DNA of 40,227 nt from NCBI GenBank assembly GCA_027486335.1, contig JAIXPK010000426.1, positions 1 to 40,227 of the forward strand. The letters are read 5' to 3'. The notes under the pieces are model-generated. The model worked only from the letters and a program-made list of their open reading frames with translations. It did no database searches and had not been told where the DNA came from. How positions within the stretch are numbered: position 1 is the first letter of the stretch; every line of letters starts with the position of its first letter. Shown here piece by piece: positions 17,602 through 24,484 of this stretch. Source of the DNA: Verrucomicrobiaceae bacterium. GTDB lineage: Bacteria > Verrucomicrobiota > Verrucomicrobiia > Verrucomicrobiales > V1-33. Both the position numbers and the translations under genes were made by a program.

Positions 17602-18198
17602 TTACCATTCACTATTTCCAATCCCCGCCCCCCGCCGCTTCAACGACACCCTCGTCGTCATCTCCTCGAACACCCCCTGCGTCCCCGCCGCATCACTCTG
17701 AAACGACGCCGCGTCCGCCCGCGGAATGCTCAATCGCTCCGCCGTCGCAAACGCATCCTGATTCGCCGCCAGAAACACAAACTCCCAGCCCTGCGCCCGC
17801 TTCTCCGCAATCAGATCACTCACATGCGCCTGCGTGTACTTCGAACTCGCATTCTCCTCCCCATCCGTCAGGATCGCCACAATCACCTTCGCCGGCCGCG
17901 CCTCCACCGCCCGCGCCGCAAACGAGGTCGTCATCTTCTTGATCGTCCGCCCGATCGCATCCAGCAGCGCCGTGCTGCCCCGCGGCTGATAAGTCGCCGC
18001 CGTCAGCGCCGGAACACTAGCCAGAGGCTGCGACTTCACCGGCACTTCATACTGGTCATCAAACAGCACCAGCGAAAGCCGCGCCTCCCCTTCCTCCCGC
18101 CGCTGCGCCTCCAGAAACGCATTGAACCCGCCCATCGCATCACTGGCAATCGTCTGCATCGATCCGGACCGGTCAAGAATAATCGCAATTTCAGTCAT
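17602..18198 (-). CDS. VWA-domain protein
   Basis: This protein of about 198 residues is essentially a single von Willebrand factor A domain. The MIDAS motif DRSGSM (DxSxS) is at 9-14 and the fold continues with LSLVLFDDQYEVPV, TYQPRGSTALLDAIG (conserved Thr region) and KVIVAILTDGEENASS. There is no signal peptide, so it is probably cytoplasmic and binds a partner through a metal ion. I chose ATG 18198 because the VWA domain begins there; upstream starts only add a non-conserved leader. It follows the ATP-grasp gene on the same strand after 232 bases. The C-terminal codons and stop lie in the ATTCACTATTT direct repeat, so its 3' end may have been reshaped by the repeats. Confidence 0.87.
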   Translation of the reverse strand: MTEIAIILDRSGSMQTIASDAMGGFNAFLEAQRREEGEARLSLVLFDDQYEVPVKSQPLASVPALTAATYQPRGSTALLDAIGRTIKKMTTSFAARAVEARPAKVIVAILTDGEENASSKYTQAHVSDLIAEKRAQGWEFVFLAANQDAFATAERLSIPRADAASFQSDAAGTQGVFEEMTTRVSLKRRGAGIGNSEW

Positions 18199-18430
18199 AG
18201 TCAGTAGGTTGAGTTGAGATTTACGCCCCACAAAACACGACGCATCAAAAACCACAAGCAACAAGATCGAGAATTCTCCCACGCGACTCCATCACCCACC
18301 ATCACCCGCGCCCCTCCGAAATCTGCCCGCGATCATCCCGCCCCCCGGCGCGACTAACCCTCCCGACAGAAGGAATCTACCGCTTCGACAGCCCCATTAT
18401 CCCCTGCCCTCACCAGACACCCCCACCCCC
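18199..18430. other. intergenic region upstream of the VWA gene
   Basis: I see no gene, strong hairpin or repeat in these 232 bases. The part next to the VWA start is relatively AT-rich (AAATCTCAACTCAACC, then AAAACACGACGCATCAAAAA) and is the likeliest place for its promoter, but no convincing -35/-10 pair stands out. Confidence 0.5.
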
Positions 18431-19558
18431 TCAATCCCCGATGAAATGCGGCACAAACCGCGACCGGTTCCCCGTGATCCTCCGGCTGTCCTCCCGAATC
18501 CCCAATCCCGCACACTCCCCATCGACCATCCAAACCCCTAACACCGGCCAGTGCCCGTCAATCGCCTCGTTCCCCGCCAGTTCCTGGTAAATGAACCCCT
18601 CGCTCCCATAAGGCCCGCTCTCGCTCGCCTCGATCTGCCCGGCCCGGTGAATCTCCACGTTCGCCCCCTCCCGGCTGAACACCGGCTTCTTCACAAAAGT
18701 GTCCCCCAGCAACCCCGGAGCCCGATAACACTGCAGCAGCGCCGGATGCTCCATGTGGTACTCCCACATCAGCGCCAGCATTGCCTTGTTGCTCCATAGC
18801 AGCTTCCACGGCGGCTCCAGAAACCGGCACTTCCCGGCCCGAATGTGCCGCGCAAACTCGTCCCGCAGCATCCACTCCCACGGATACAGCTTGAAACAGG
18901 TCTCCATGATCCGGTCCTGCTCATCAATGAAATGCTGCAGATTGTCGTCCCACCCGATCGCCGGCAGCGGCATCCGCACCGTGTCGCATCCCGCCTGACG
19001 GCAAGTCTCCTCAAGATAAGCCACCGTCATCTCATCCTCCCACGCGTCCGCAATCGACGCAAAATGCACCGCCCTCGCCCCGAACCGCTCCCAAGCCGCC
19101 ACCAGCCGCTCATGCAGCGCATTGAACTGATCCCGCCCCGGCTTCGTGTCCTTCAGCCAGAACCACTGCACCACCGCCGCCTCCAGCAGCGCCGTCGGCG
19201 TGTCCGCATTGTACTCCAGCAACCGCGGCTTCCCATACACATCAAAGACCATGTCAAACCGACCATACAGCGTGAACTCCTCCTCCTCCCACGCCTTCAC
19301 AATCATCGGCACATGCTCCTCCGGAATGCACAGATCCTTCCACCGCTTCTCCCGAATCACCCGCTCGGTCGTGTCAATATACAACGCATGCAACTCCCCC
19401 GCCGTCAGCTCCAGCCGCGCAATCTCCCCGGGATTCAACTCATAACACACCGACTCATCCCAGTACGGCGACGCCTCCCCGTCCGAATGCCATAGCAATC
19501 CCTGCCCGCGCACCGTCTCCTCCCAACCCTTCCTCGGCTCAACCCGGTGCCTGATCAT
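18431..19558 (-). CDS. glutathionylspermidine synthase-like ATP-grasp protein (YgiC/YjfC type)
   Basis: This 375-residue protein of the GSP synthase family has an ATP-grasp fold. Visible motifs are LLEYNADTPTALLEAA (114-129), PPWKLLWSNKAMLALMWE and KKPVFSREGANVEIH (about 289-303), where the Arg-Glu-Gly-Ala-Asn stretch is typical of the nucleotide-binding part. True GspS adds glutathione to spermidine; YgiC/YjfC relatives lack the amidase half and do not make that product in the studied case, so a peptide-ligase-like reaction on an unknown substrate is the safest call. Its start overlaps the stop of the upstream small-protein gene in ATGA, indicating translational coupling. With the DUF350 gene this resembles the enterobacterial yjfL-yjfM-yjfC arrangement. 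Confidence 0.9.
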   Translation of the reverse strand: MIRHRVEPRKGWEETVRGQGLLWHSDGEASPYWDESVCYELNPGEIARLELTAGELHALYIDTTERVIREKRWKDLCIPEEHVPMIVKAWEEEEFTLYGRFDMVFDVYGKPRLLEYNADTPTALLEAAVVQWFWLKDTKPGRDQFNALHERLVAAWERFGARAVHFASIADAWEDEMTVAYLEETCRQAGCDTVRMPLPAIGWDDNLQHFIDEQDRIMETCFKLYPWEWMLRDEFARHIRAGKCRFLEPPWKLLWSNKAMLALMWEYHMEHPALLQCYRAPGLLGDTFVKKPVFSREGANVEIHRAGQIEASESGPYGSEGFIYQELAGNEAIDGHWPVLGVWMVDGECAGLGIREDSRRITGNRSRFVPHFIGD

Positions 19559-19977
19559 GACCCCGATGAGGAAAACACCGACCCCACCCTCCCGAACCCG
19601 CCGCGCTTCGCGGGATTCGACGCCCGATACGTCGAATTCGCACTCGTCACCGCCGACGCCGACGGCCGCGACGACGTCACCGTCGCCGTCTCCGCACTCT
19701 GATGATAACTTCCTCCGTAATAATACCCCTGCCCAGGGCTAAAATCGTTATACCGGACCGGAAAGAACGCCATGTACGGCGCATGATAGTACCCCACCCC
19801 GGGCACATAGTGATTGTTCACATACGTCGTGCTCCCATTCACAGGGTCCACGTCGTCGTCGTCACACGCCATCCAGATCACCGGCACACCCACCACCAGG
19901 GCTGCCACCACCCCAATCGTCACACACCCGGCATTCATCCGGATCCGAGGCTTCGTACTTTGATATCGGATCGACAT
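19555..19977 (-). CDS. small membrane-anchored protein, possible YgiB/YjfM (DUF1190) analogue
   Basis: This 140-residue protein has one N-terminal hydrophobic segment (CVTIGVVAALVVGVPVIWMA, about 18-37), then an acidic DDDDVDP, a Tyr/Gly/His-rich middle (YYHAPYMAFFPVRYND, then GQGYYYGGSYHQ) and a Ser-rich end. The C-terminal RGGFG resembles the GGFG motif I recall near the end of E. coli YgiB. That, plus its place directly before the GSP-synthase-like gene, suggests the DUF1190 role in this gene set. Overall similarity is weak and the Cys-rich part of YgiB is missing, so the family assignment is inference. It begins five bases after the DUF350 gene stop and overlaps the next gene by four bases. 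Confidence 0.78.
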   Translation of the reverse strand: MSIRYQSTKPRIRMNAGCVTIGVVAALVVGVPVIWMACDDDDVDPVNGSTTYVNNHYVPGVGYYHAPYMAFFPVRYNDFSPGQGYYYGGSYHQSAETATVTSSRPSASAVTSANSTYRASNPAKRGGFGRVGSVFSSSGS

Positions 19978-19982
19978 GTCGT

Positions 19983-20222
19983 TCAGCCCGCCACCGCAGC
20001 GGCAATGATGATACAGATCCCCAGCATCAGCGCACCACCCAGAATCGCCGCCGCCGTGTTCCGGTTCTCGAAAATCTCCTTACTCAGGCAACCCGGCGTA
20101 ATCAAATCCAGCAACCGGTAACCCAGCAGCGCCAGCACCATGCCAGCCAGTGCAAAAACAACGGTGGCCGGCAGGCCGTGTAGGAAAAGACTCTGGAGGT
20201 CGGTGGATGTCGATGCGATCAT
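19983..20222 (-). CDS. DUF350 family membrane protein (YjfL-like)
   Basis: From ATG 20222 this is a 79-residue protein with two hydrophobic helices (LPATVVFALAGMVLALLGYR and AAAILGGALMLGICIIIAAA) joined by DLITPGCLSKEIFENRN. The pattern of a helix, then D-x-(I/L)-TPG, then N-x-A-(A/V)-A is that of DUF350, where E. coli YjfL has two tandem units and this protein one. I rejected the longer TTG-started frame because its leader is not membrane-like and abuts uvrA. The 99 bases between uvrA and this gene could hold a promoter; TGTAAT near 20270 on the minus strand is only a weak -10 candidate. It is first of three tightly packed genes. Confidence 0.85.
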   Translation of the reverse strand: MIASTSTDLQSLFLHGLPATVVFALAGMVLALLGYRLLDLITPGCLSKEIFENRNTAAAILGGALMLGICIIIAAAVAG

Positions 20223-20321
20223 GTCTGTGGGAGCGTTCGATGGATGCAGTTGTCGGTACTGTCGATTACAATGTCTCCCCGCATTTTGGAAGCCCCGATT
20301 TCCATAAGTCTCCAATCTCCC

Positions 20322-23228
20322 TCACCCCCCGCGCTTCAGCTTCGCCTTCAGATACCTCCCCGTGATGCTCGCCGGATCCCCCGCAATCACCTCCGGCGGC
20401 CCCGCCGCCACCACCCGTCCTCCCGCGCCCCCGCCCTCCGGCCCCATGTCAATCACCCAGTCCGCACATTTGATCACATCCAGATTGTGCTCGATCACCA
20501 CCAGCGTGTTCCCCGCATCCCTCAGCCCGAACAACACCCCCATCAGGGTCTCAATGTCCGCAAAATGCAGCCCCGTCGTCGGCTCATCCAGCAGATAAAG
20601 TGTCCGCCCCGTGCTCCGCTTCGCCAGCTCCGTCGCCAGCTTGATCCGCTGCGCCTCGCCACCGGAAAGCGTGTTCGCCGCCTGCCCCAGCTTCAGATAC
20701 CCCAACCCCACCCCCCCTAGCATCCTCAACTTGTCTCCCAACCCCGGCACCGCCCGGAAAAACGCCCCCGCCTCGTCAATCGTCATCTCCAGCACCTCCG
20801 CAACGTTCCGCCCTTTGTAAGTCACCTCCAGCACCTCCCGGTTGTACCGCTTCCCCTCGCACGCCTCGCACGTCACATAGACATCACTCAGAAAATGCAT
20901 GTCGATCCGGATCAGCCCATCCCCCTCACAAGTCTCGCACCTCCCGCCCGCCGTGTTGAAACTGAAAGTCCCCGCCGTATACCCCCGCACTTTCGACGCC
21001 GGCAGCTGACTGAATAACTCCCGGATCGGCGTGAACGCCCCCGCATACGTCGCCGGATTGCTCCGCGGACTCCGCCCGATCGGGCTCTGATCAATCACCA
21101 CCGCCTTGTCAATCTGCGTCAGCCCCGCAATCCCACGGTGCCGCCCCGGTGCATCCTTCGCATGATAGAGTCTCCGGAACACTTCCCGCCTCAGAATGTC
21201 GTCCACCAGCGTGCTCTTCCCGCTCCCGCTCACCCCAGTCACCGCCACCAGACACCCCACCGGAATCGACACGTCAATGTCCTTCAAATTGTTAGCCGTC
21301 GCCCCCTCCACCGTAATCCACCCGTTCTCTAACCCCTCCTTCCCACCACCACCCGCCACCATCGCCGGCGGCACCACCCGCCGCTTCGGCACCCCGATCC
21401 TCGCCTCGCCCGTCAGAAACCTCCCCGTCACCGAAAGCGGCGACGCCTTGATCTCCTCCACCGTCCCCGCCGCAATCAGTTCACCTCCTCTAGGCCCGGC
21501 CCCCGGCCCCAGATCAATCACCCAGTCCGCCGCCGCTATCGTGTCCTCATCATGCTCCACCACCACCACCGTATTCCCCAGATCACGCAACTCCCTCAAG
21601 GTCGCCAGCAACCGGTCGTTGTCCCGCTGATGCAATCCAATGCTAGGCTCGTCCAGCACATAAAGCACCCCGCTCAATCTCGACCCTAACTGACTCGCCA
21701 GTCGGATCCGCTGCGCCTCCCCGCCACTAAGACTCCCGTACTCCCGAGCCAGCGTCAGATAACCCACCCCCACATCCTCCAGAAACCGCAGTCGCGACTC
21801 CAATTCCCTGATCACCTCCACCACAATCTCCCGCTGCTGACCACTCAACTCCAATCCCGCCAGCACCACCCTCGCCTCCCTCACACTCATCCCCGTAAAC
21901 TCATCAATCGCATACTCCCTCCCCTCCGCACCTCCCGCACGCAGCGTCACCGCCAGAAACTCCGGCTTCAACCTTCTCCCCCCGCACGCCTGACACGCCG
22001 CAGGATTCATGAACCGCCGCACCGTCTGCTTCACAAACTCACTCTCGCTCTCTTCTAGCAATCTCGCCGCCTCCGCCGCCAGTCCCTCAAACGGCTTCGA
22101 CACCACCCGCGTCGTCGCACTCTTCGCCAGATCCATCTTCACCGCCACCTTCCCCGTCCCGAAAATCAGCGCCCGCCGGAATTCCTCCGGCAACCTCCCG
22201 TACGGCACCTTCACATCCGCCCCGTAATGCGCCGCCAGCGCCGCGATCTTCCGGTCATGCAGCACCTTCAGCTTCGGATTCCGGCTCCACCACGTCTTCA
22301 CCGCTCCCTCCTCAATCGTCTTCTCAGCATCCGGCACCAGCAACTCCGGATCACACCACAACTGCGTCCCCAGTCCCTCACATGTCCGGCACGCTCCCGC
22401 ATGACTGTTGAACGAAAAATGCTTCGGTGTCAGCGGCGGCATCCGGAACCCGGTCTCAGGATCCGCATACAATGTCGTATACACCTTCTCCCGCCACCCA
22501 TCCCCCTCCGCGATCAGAATCAGCACCCGACTCGCCGCCCCGCTCCAACGCAACGCCACCGGCAGGCTGTCCATCAGGCGCGTCCGCGCATCCGCACGCG
22601 CCACTAGCCGATCCACCACCAGCTCCACCACCCCTCCCTCAGGCACCTCCGGCTGGCTTTCCAGATCATGCACCTCCCCTCCCACCCTAACCCTCACAAA
22701 TCCCTGCCGCGCCAGCTTCTCATACAGCTTCTTCGGCTGCATCGTCTCACTCTCCGGCAGCGGAGCCAGCACCATCAGCCGCGTCCCCTCAGGCAACCCC
22801 AGCAATTCCTCCGCAATCTCCGGCGTCGTATACCGGTGAATCGGCTTCCCCGTCGCAGGATCATGCGGCTGCCCGCACGTCGCATACAACACCCGCAGAT
22901 AATCATAAATCTCCGTCACCGTCGCAATCGTGCTCCGCGGATTCGCCACCCCCGTATGCTGCCCGATCGCAATCGCCGGCGACAACCCCTCGATCTGATC
23001 CACATCCGGCTTCTCCAACCTCCCCAGCACCTGCTGCGCATGCGTGCTCAGGCTCTCCACATACCGCCGCTGTCCCTCCGCGTACAAGGTGTCAAACGCC
23101 AGCGACGACTTCCCGCTCCCACTCACCCCAGTGATCACCGTCAGCCTCCCCTTCGGCAGCACCACCGAAAGATTCTTCAGGTTGTGCTGCCGGGCCCCAC
23201 TGATCCGGATGAACTTCGGTTCGGTCAT
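20322..23228 (-). CDS. uvrA: excinuclease ABC subunit UvrA
   Basis: This 968-residue damage sensor of nucleotide excision repair is a tandem ABC ATPase that loads UvrB. Walker A GVSGSGKS is at 34-41 and the second GVSGSGKST near 665. Two ABC signatures (SLSGGEAQRI and TLSGGEAQRI), two Walker B-type VLDEPSIGL/LLDEPTTGL motifs and zinc-finger cysteine pairs (GACRTCEGLG, CQACGGRRL, GRCETCEGDG, CEACEGKRY) are present. The start at 23228 is set by GGAGG seven bases upstream and the conserved ISGARQHNLKNL; the longer open frame above it would run through the divergent PEP-CTERM gene. Length is slightly above the usual 940. Confidence 0.97.
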   Translation of the reverse strand: MTEPKFIRISGARQHNLKNLSVVLPKGRLTVITGVSGSGKSSLAFDTLYAEGQRRYVESLSTHAQQVLGRLEKPDVDQIEGLSPAIAIGQHTGVANPRSTIATVTEIYDYLRVLYATCGQPHDPATGKPIHRYTTPEIAEELLGLPEGTRLMVLAPLPESETMQPKKLYEKLARQGFVRVRVGGEVHDLESQPEVPEGGVVELVVDRLVARADARTRLMDSLPVALRWSGAASRVLILIAEGDGWREKVYTTLYADPETGFRMPPLTPKHFSFNSHAGACRTCEGLGTQLWCDPELLVPDAEKTIEEGAVKTWWSRNPKLKVLHDRKIAALAAHYGADVKVPYGRLPEEFRRALIFGTGKVAVKMDLAKSATTRVVSKPFEGLAAEAARLLEESESEFVKQTVRRFMNPAACQACGGRRLKPEFLAVTLRAGGAEGREYAIDEFTGMSVREARVVLAGLELSGQQREIVVEVIRELESRLRFLEDVGVGYLTLAREYGSLSGGEAQRIRLASQLGSRLSGVLYVLDEPSIGLHQRDNDRLLATLRELRDLGNTVVVVEHDEDTIAAADWVIDLGPGAGPRGGELIAAGTVEEIKASPLSVTGRFLTGEARIGVPKRRVVPPAMVAGGGGKEGLENGWITVEGATANNLKDIDVSIPVGCLVAVTGVSGSGKSTLVDDILRREVFRRLYHAKDAPGRHRGIAGLTQIDKAVVIDQSPIGRSPRSNPATYAGAFTPIRELFSQLPASKVRGYTAGTFSFNTAGGRCETCEGDGLIRIDMHFLSDVYVTCEACEGKRYNREVLEVTYKGRNVAEVLEMTIDEAGAFFRAVPGLGDKLRMLGGVGLGYLKLGQAANTLSGGEAQRIKLATELAKRSTGRTLYLLDEPTTGLHFADIETLMGVLFGLRDAGNTLVVIEHNLDVIKCADWVIDMGPEGGGAGGRVVAAGPPEVIAGDPASITGRYLKAKLKRGG

Positions 23229-23235
23229 GTCAATG

Positions 23236-23240
23236 CCTCC
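23236..23240 (-). promoter_or_regulatory. ribosome binding site of uvrA
   Basis: The minus strand reads GGAGG with seven bases to ATG 23228. It fixes the start and rules out the roughly 167-codon upstream extension. Confidence 0.85.
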
Positions 23241-23325
23241 ATCTCTGTCCCCACCCACTCGCTCCGCCTCCCCACCCCGCGCAACGTCAGACTTCCCCTC
23301 CCGAATCCTCCATTCGCCTCCATCC

Positions 23326-23341
23326 CGGCACGCATCGTGCT
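23326..23341 (+). promoter_or_regulatory. candidate sigma-54 promoter of the small PEP-CTERM gene
   Basis: CGGCACGCATCGTGCT matches the -24/-12 consensus TGGCACG-N4-TTGCW at 10 of 12 defined bases. The GG (23327-23328) and GC (23339-23340) have the required ten-base spacing. Transcription would start near 23352, about 33 bases before ATG 23385. PEP-CTERM genes in other bacteria are known to depend on RpoN with the PrsK/PrsR system, which makes the site plausible. It is one match and has not been tested against chance in a GC-rich genome. Confidence 0.45.
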
Positions 23342-23384
23342 TTCCCAGAATGAACTTGTGTTCACCCACACCCAGCACGCTGCC

Positions 23385-23600
23385 ATGAAATCCTCGCTTC
23401 GCCTCTTTGCTTTCACCGCCGCCCTCGCTTCCCTCCCGCTCCACGCCGCCCCCATCGCAGCATGGTCCACGGACAACCCCGACGGCTCTCCCGTCGTCGC
23501 CACAGCCAACCTCCCAGTCGGCTCCGTCATCCCCGAACCCACCCTCGGCCTCCTCATCGGCACCGTCGGCATCGTCCTCCTCAGCTTCCGCCGCCGCTGA
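23385..23600 (+). CDS. very small PEP-CTERM sorting-domain protein
   Basis: This 71-residue precursor has a Sec signal peptide (MKSSLRLFAFTAALASLPLH, cut near AHAA/APIAA). The mature region is only about 28 residues (AAWSTDNPDGSPVVATANLP). A complete PEP-CTERM tail follows: VIPEP, hydrophobic TLGLLIGTVGIVLLSF and basic RRR. The tail is recognised by an exosortase (EpsH/XrtA type) in the inner membrane, which cleaves and exports the protein. No exosortase gene is in the window. The ATG has no Shine-Dalgarno motif; an upstream sigma-54-like site supports independent expression. Divergent from uvrA, 54 bases before dtd. The completeness of both sorting signals argues that it is real despite its size. 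Confidence 0.8.
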   Translation: MKSSLRLFAFTAALASLPLHAAPIAAWSTDNPDGSPVVATANLPVGSVIPEPTLGLLIGTVGIVLLSFRRR

Positions 23601-23654
23601 GCCCCAAAGTCCAGCCACTTGCCCTATCTCCTCACCCGCTGAAAATGTGACACC

Positions 23655-24107
23655 ATGCGTGTCCTCCTTCAGCGCGTTTTGTCCGCCTCCGTCACCATCA
23701 ATCACGCCCAGCACGCCGCCATCGGCCAAGGCCTCCTCCTCCTCCTCGGCATCGAAGAATCCGACGGCCCCGAAGACATCGCTTATCTCACCGGCAAAAT
23801 CTCTCGCCTCCGCATCTTCGCCGACGACTCAGGTCTCATGAACCGCTCGGTCACCGACATCTCCGGCGGCCTCCTCGTCGTCTCCCAGTTCACCCTCTTC
23901 GCCGCCGTCAAAAAAGGAAACCGCCCGTCCTTCATCCGCGCCGCCCGCCCAGATTCCGCCGCCCCGCTCTGCGACCAGTTCTGCGCCGCCCTCGCCGCCG
24001 CAACCAACCTCCCCGTCGCCACAGGCGTCTTCGGCGCTGACATGCAGGTCGCCCTCGTCAACGACGGCCCAGTCACCATCTGGCTCGACTCCAAAGCCCG
24101 CGAGTAA
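23655..24107 (+). CDS. dtd: D-aminoacyl-tRNA deacylase
   Basis: This 150-residue enzyme hydrolyses D-aminoacyl-tRNA (and glycyl-tRNA-Ala), clearing mischarged tRNAs. It starts with the canonical MRVLLQRVLSASVTI. It has the SQFTL motif at 77-81 and the NDGPVTIWLDS end with the cross-subunit Gly-cisPro pair at 138-139. Length equals the family norm (about 145-150). No Shine-Dalgarno motif lies before the ATG. It may share a transcript with the preceding PEP-CTERM gene (54 bases). Immediately downstream is the stem-loop mosaic. Confidence 0.96.
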   Translation: MRVLLQRVLSASVTINHAQHAAIGQGLLLLLGIEESDGPEDIAYLTGKISRLRIFADDSGLMNRSVTDISGGLLVVSQFTLFAAVKKGNRPSFIRAARPDSAAPLCDQFCAALAAATNLPVATGVFGADMQVALVNDGPVTIWLDSKARE

Positions 24108-24484
24108 ACCCGCGCCAACCCAACCCGGACTCGCAATCCCCGCCCAGAGCAACGCCCTGACGCAAAGTGGCACGGGCATCCTGCCTGTGACCCCCAATCC
24201 CAACGGCCCAAAGGGCCCAAAGAGCTAAGCCCAGGGACGCAGCAACGCGAAGGCCCTGGGATCACACGATTCCAATTCCCTGCGCCCCAACGGGGCGCAA
24301 GAACTCCCGCCCCAGCAAACCCCTGTCATCCTTGCGCCCATTCACCTCCGACCGGTGTCCCAAAGGGACATCGTATGCCAGCCCAGAGCAACGCTCTGGG
24401 TACCACGCCGCCCGAGCCCGGCGTTCTGTAGGAACGCCGCATACCCTTGCATCCCTAACCGCCTTATCTTGGCGCCAAAACCCC
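24108..24484. repeat. mosaic of short inverted repeats (REP-like block)
   Basis: I see no gene in these 377 bases between convergent dtd and the esterase. Inverted pairs in order: CACGGGCA/TGCCTGTG (24171-24189); GGCCC/GGGCC with AAA loop (24205-24217); CCCAGGG/CCCTGGG (24230-24260); GCGCCCC/GGGGCGC (24282-24298); TGTCCC/GGGACA with AAA loop (24356-24370); CCCAGAGC/GCTCTGGG (24382-24400); CGGCGTTC/GAACGCCG (24419-24439). A decayed copy of the CCCAGAGC module lies at 24142-24159. Bases 24163-24191 match 6921-6949 at 28 of 29. Most stems are perfect and loops are three to five bases. Confidence 0.9.

Noticed and set aside
17370..18207. Open frames starting GTGAGCATCACAG inside each 63-base repeat
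   Set aside because: They begin in the repeats and continue as shadows of the VWA gene; no protein features.
23229..23729. N-terminal extension of uvrA
   Set aside because: Would run antisense through the PEP-CTERM gene; GGAGG fixes the start at 23228.
24108..24484. Insertion-sequence remnant
   Set aside because: No transposase fragment, no terminal inverted repeat pair bounding the block and no target duplication seen.
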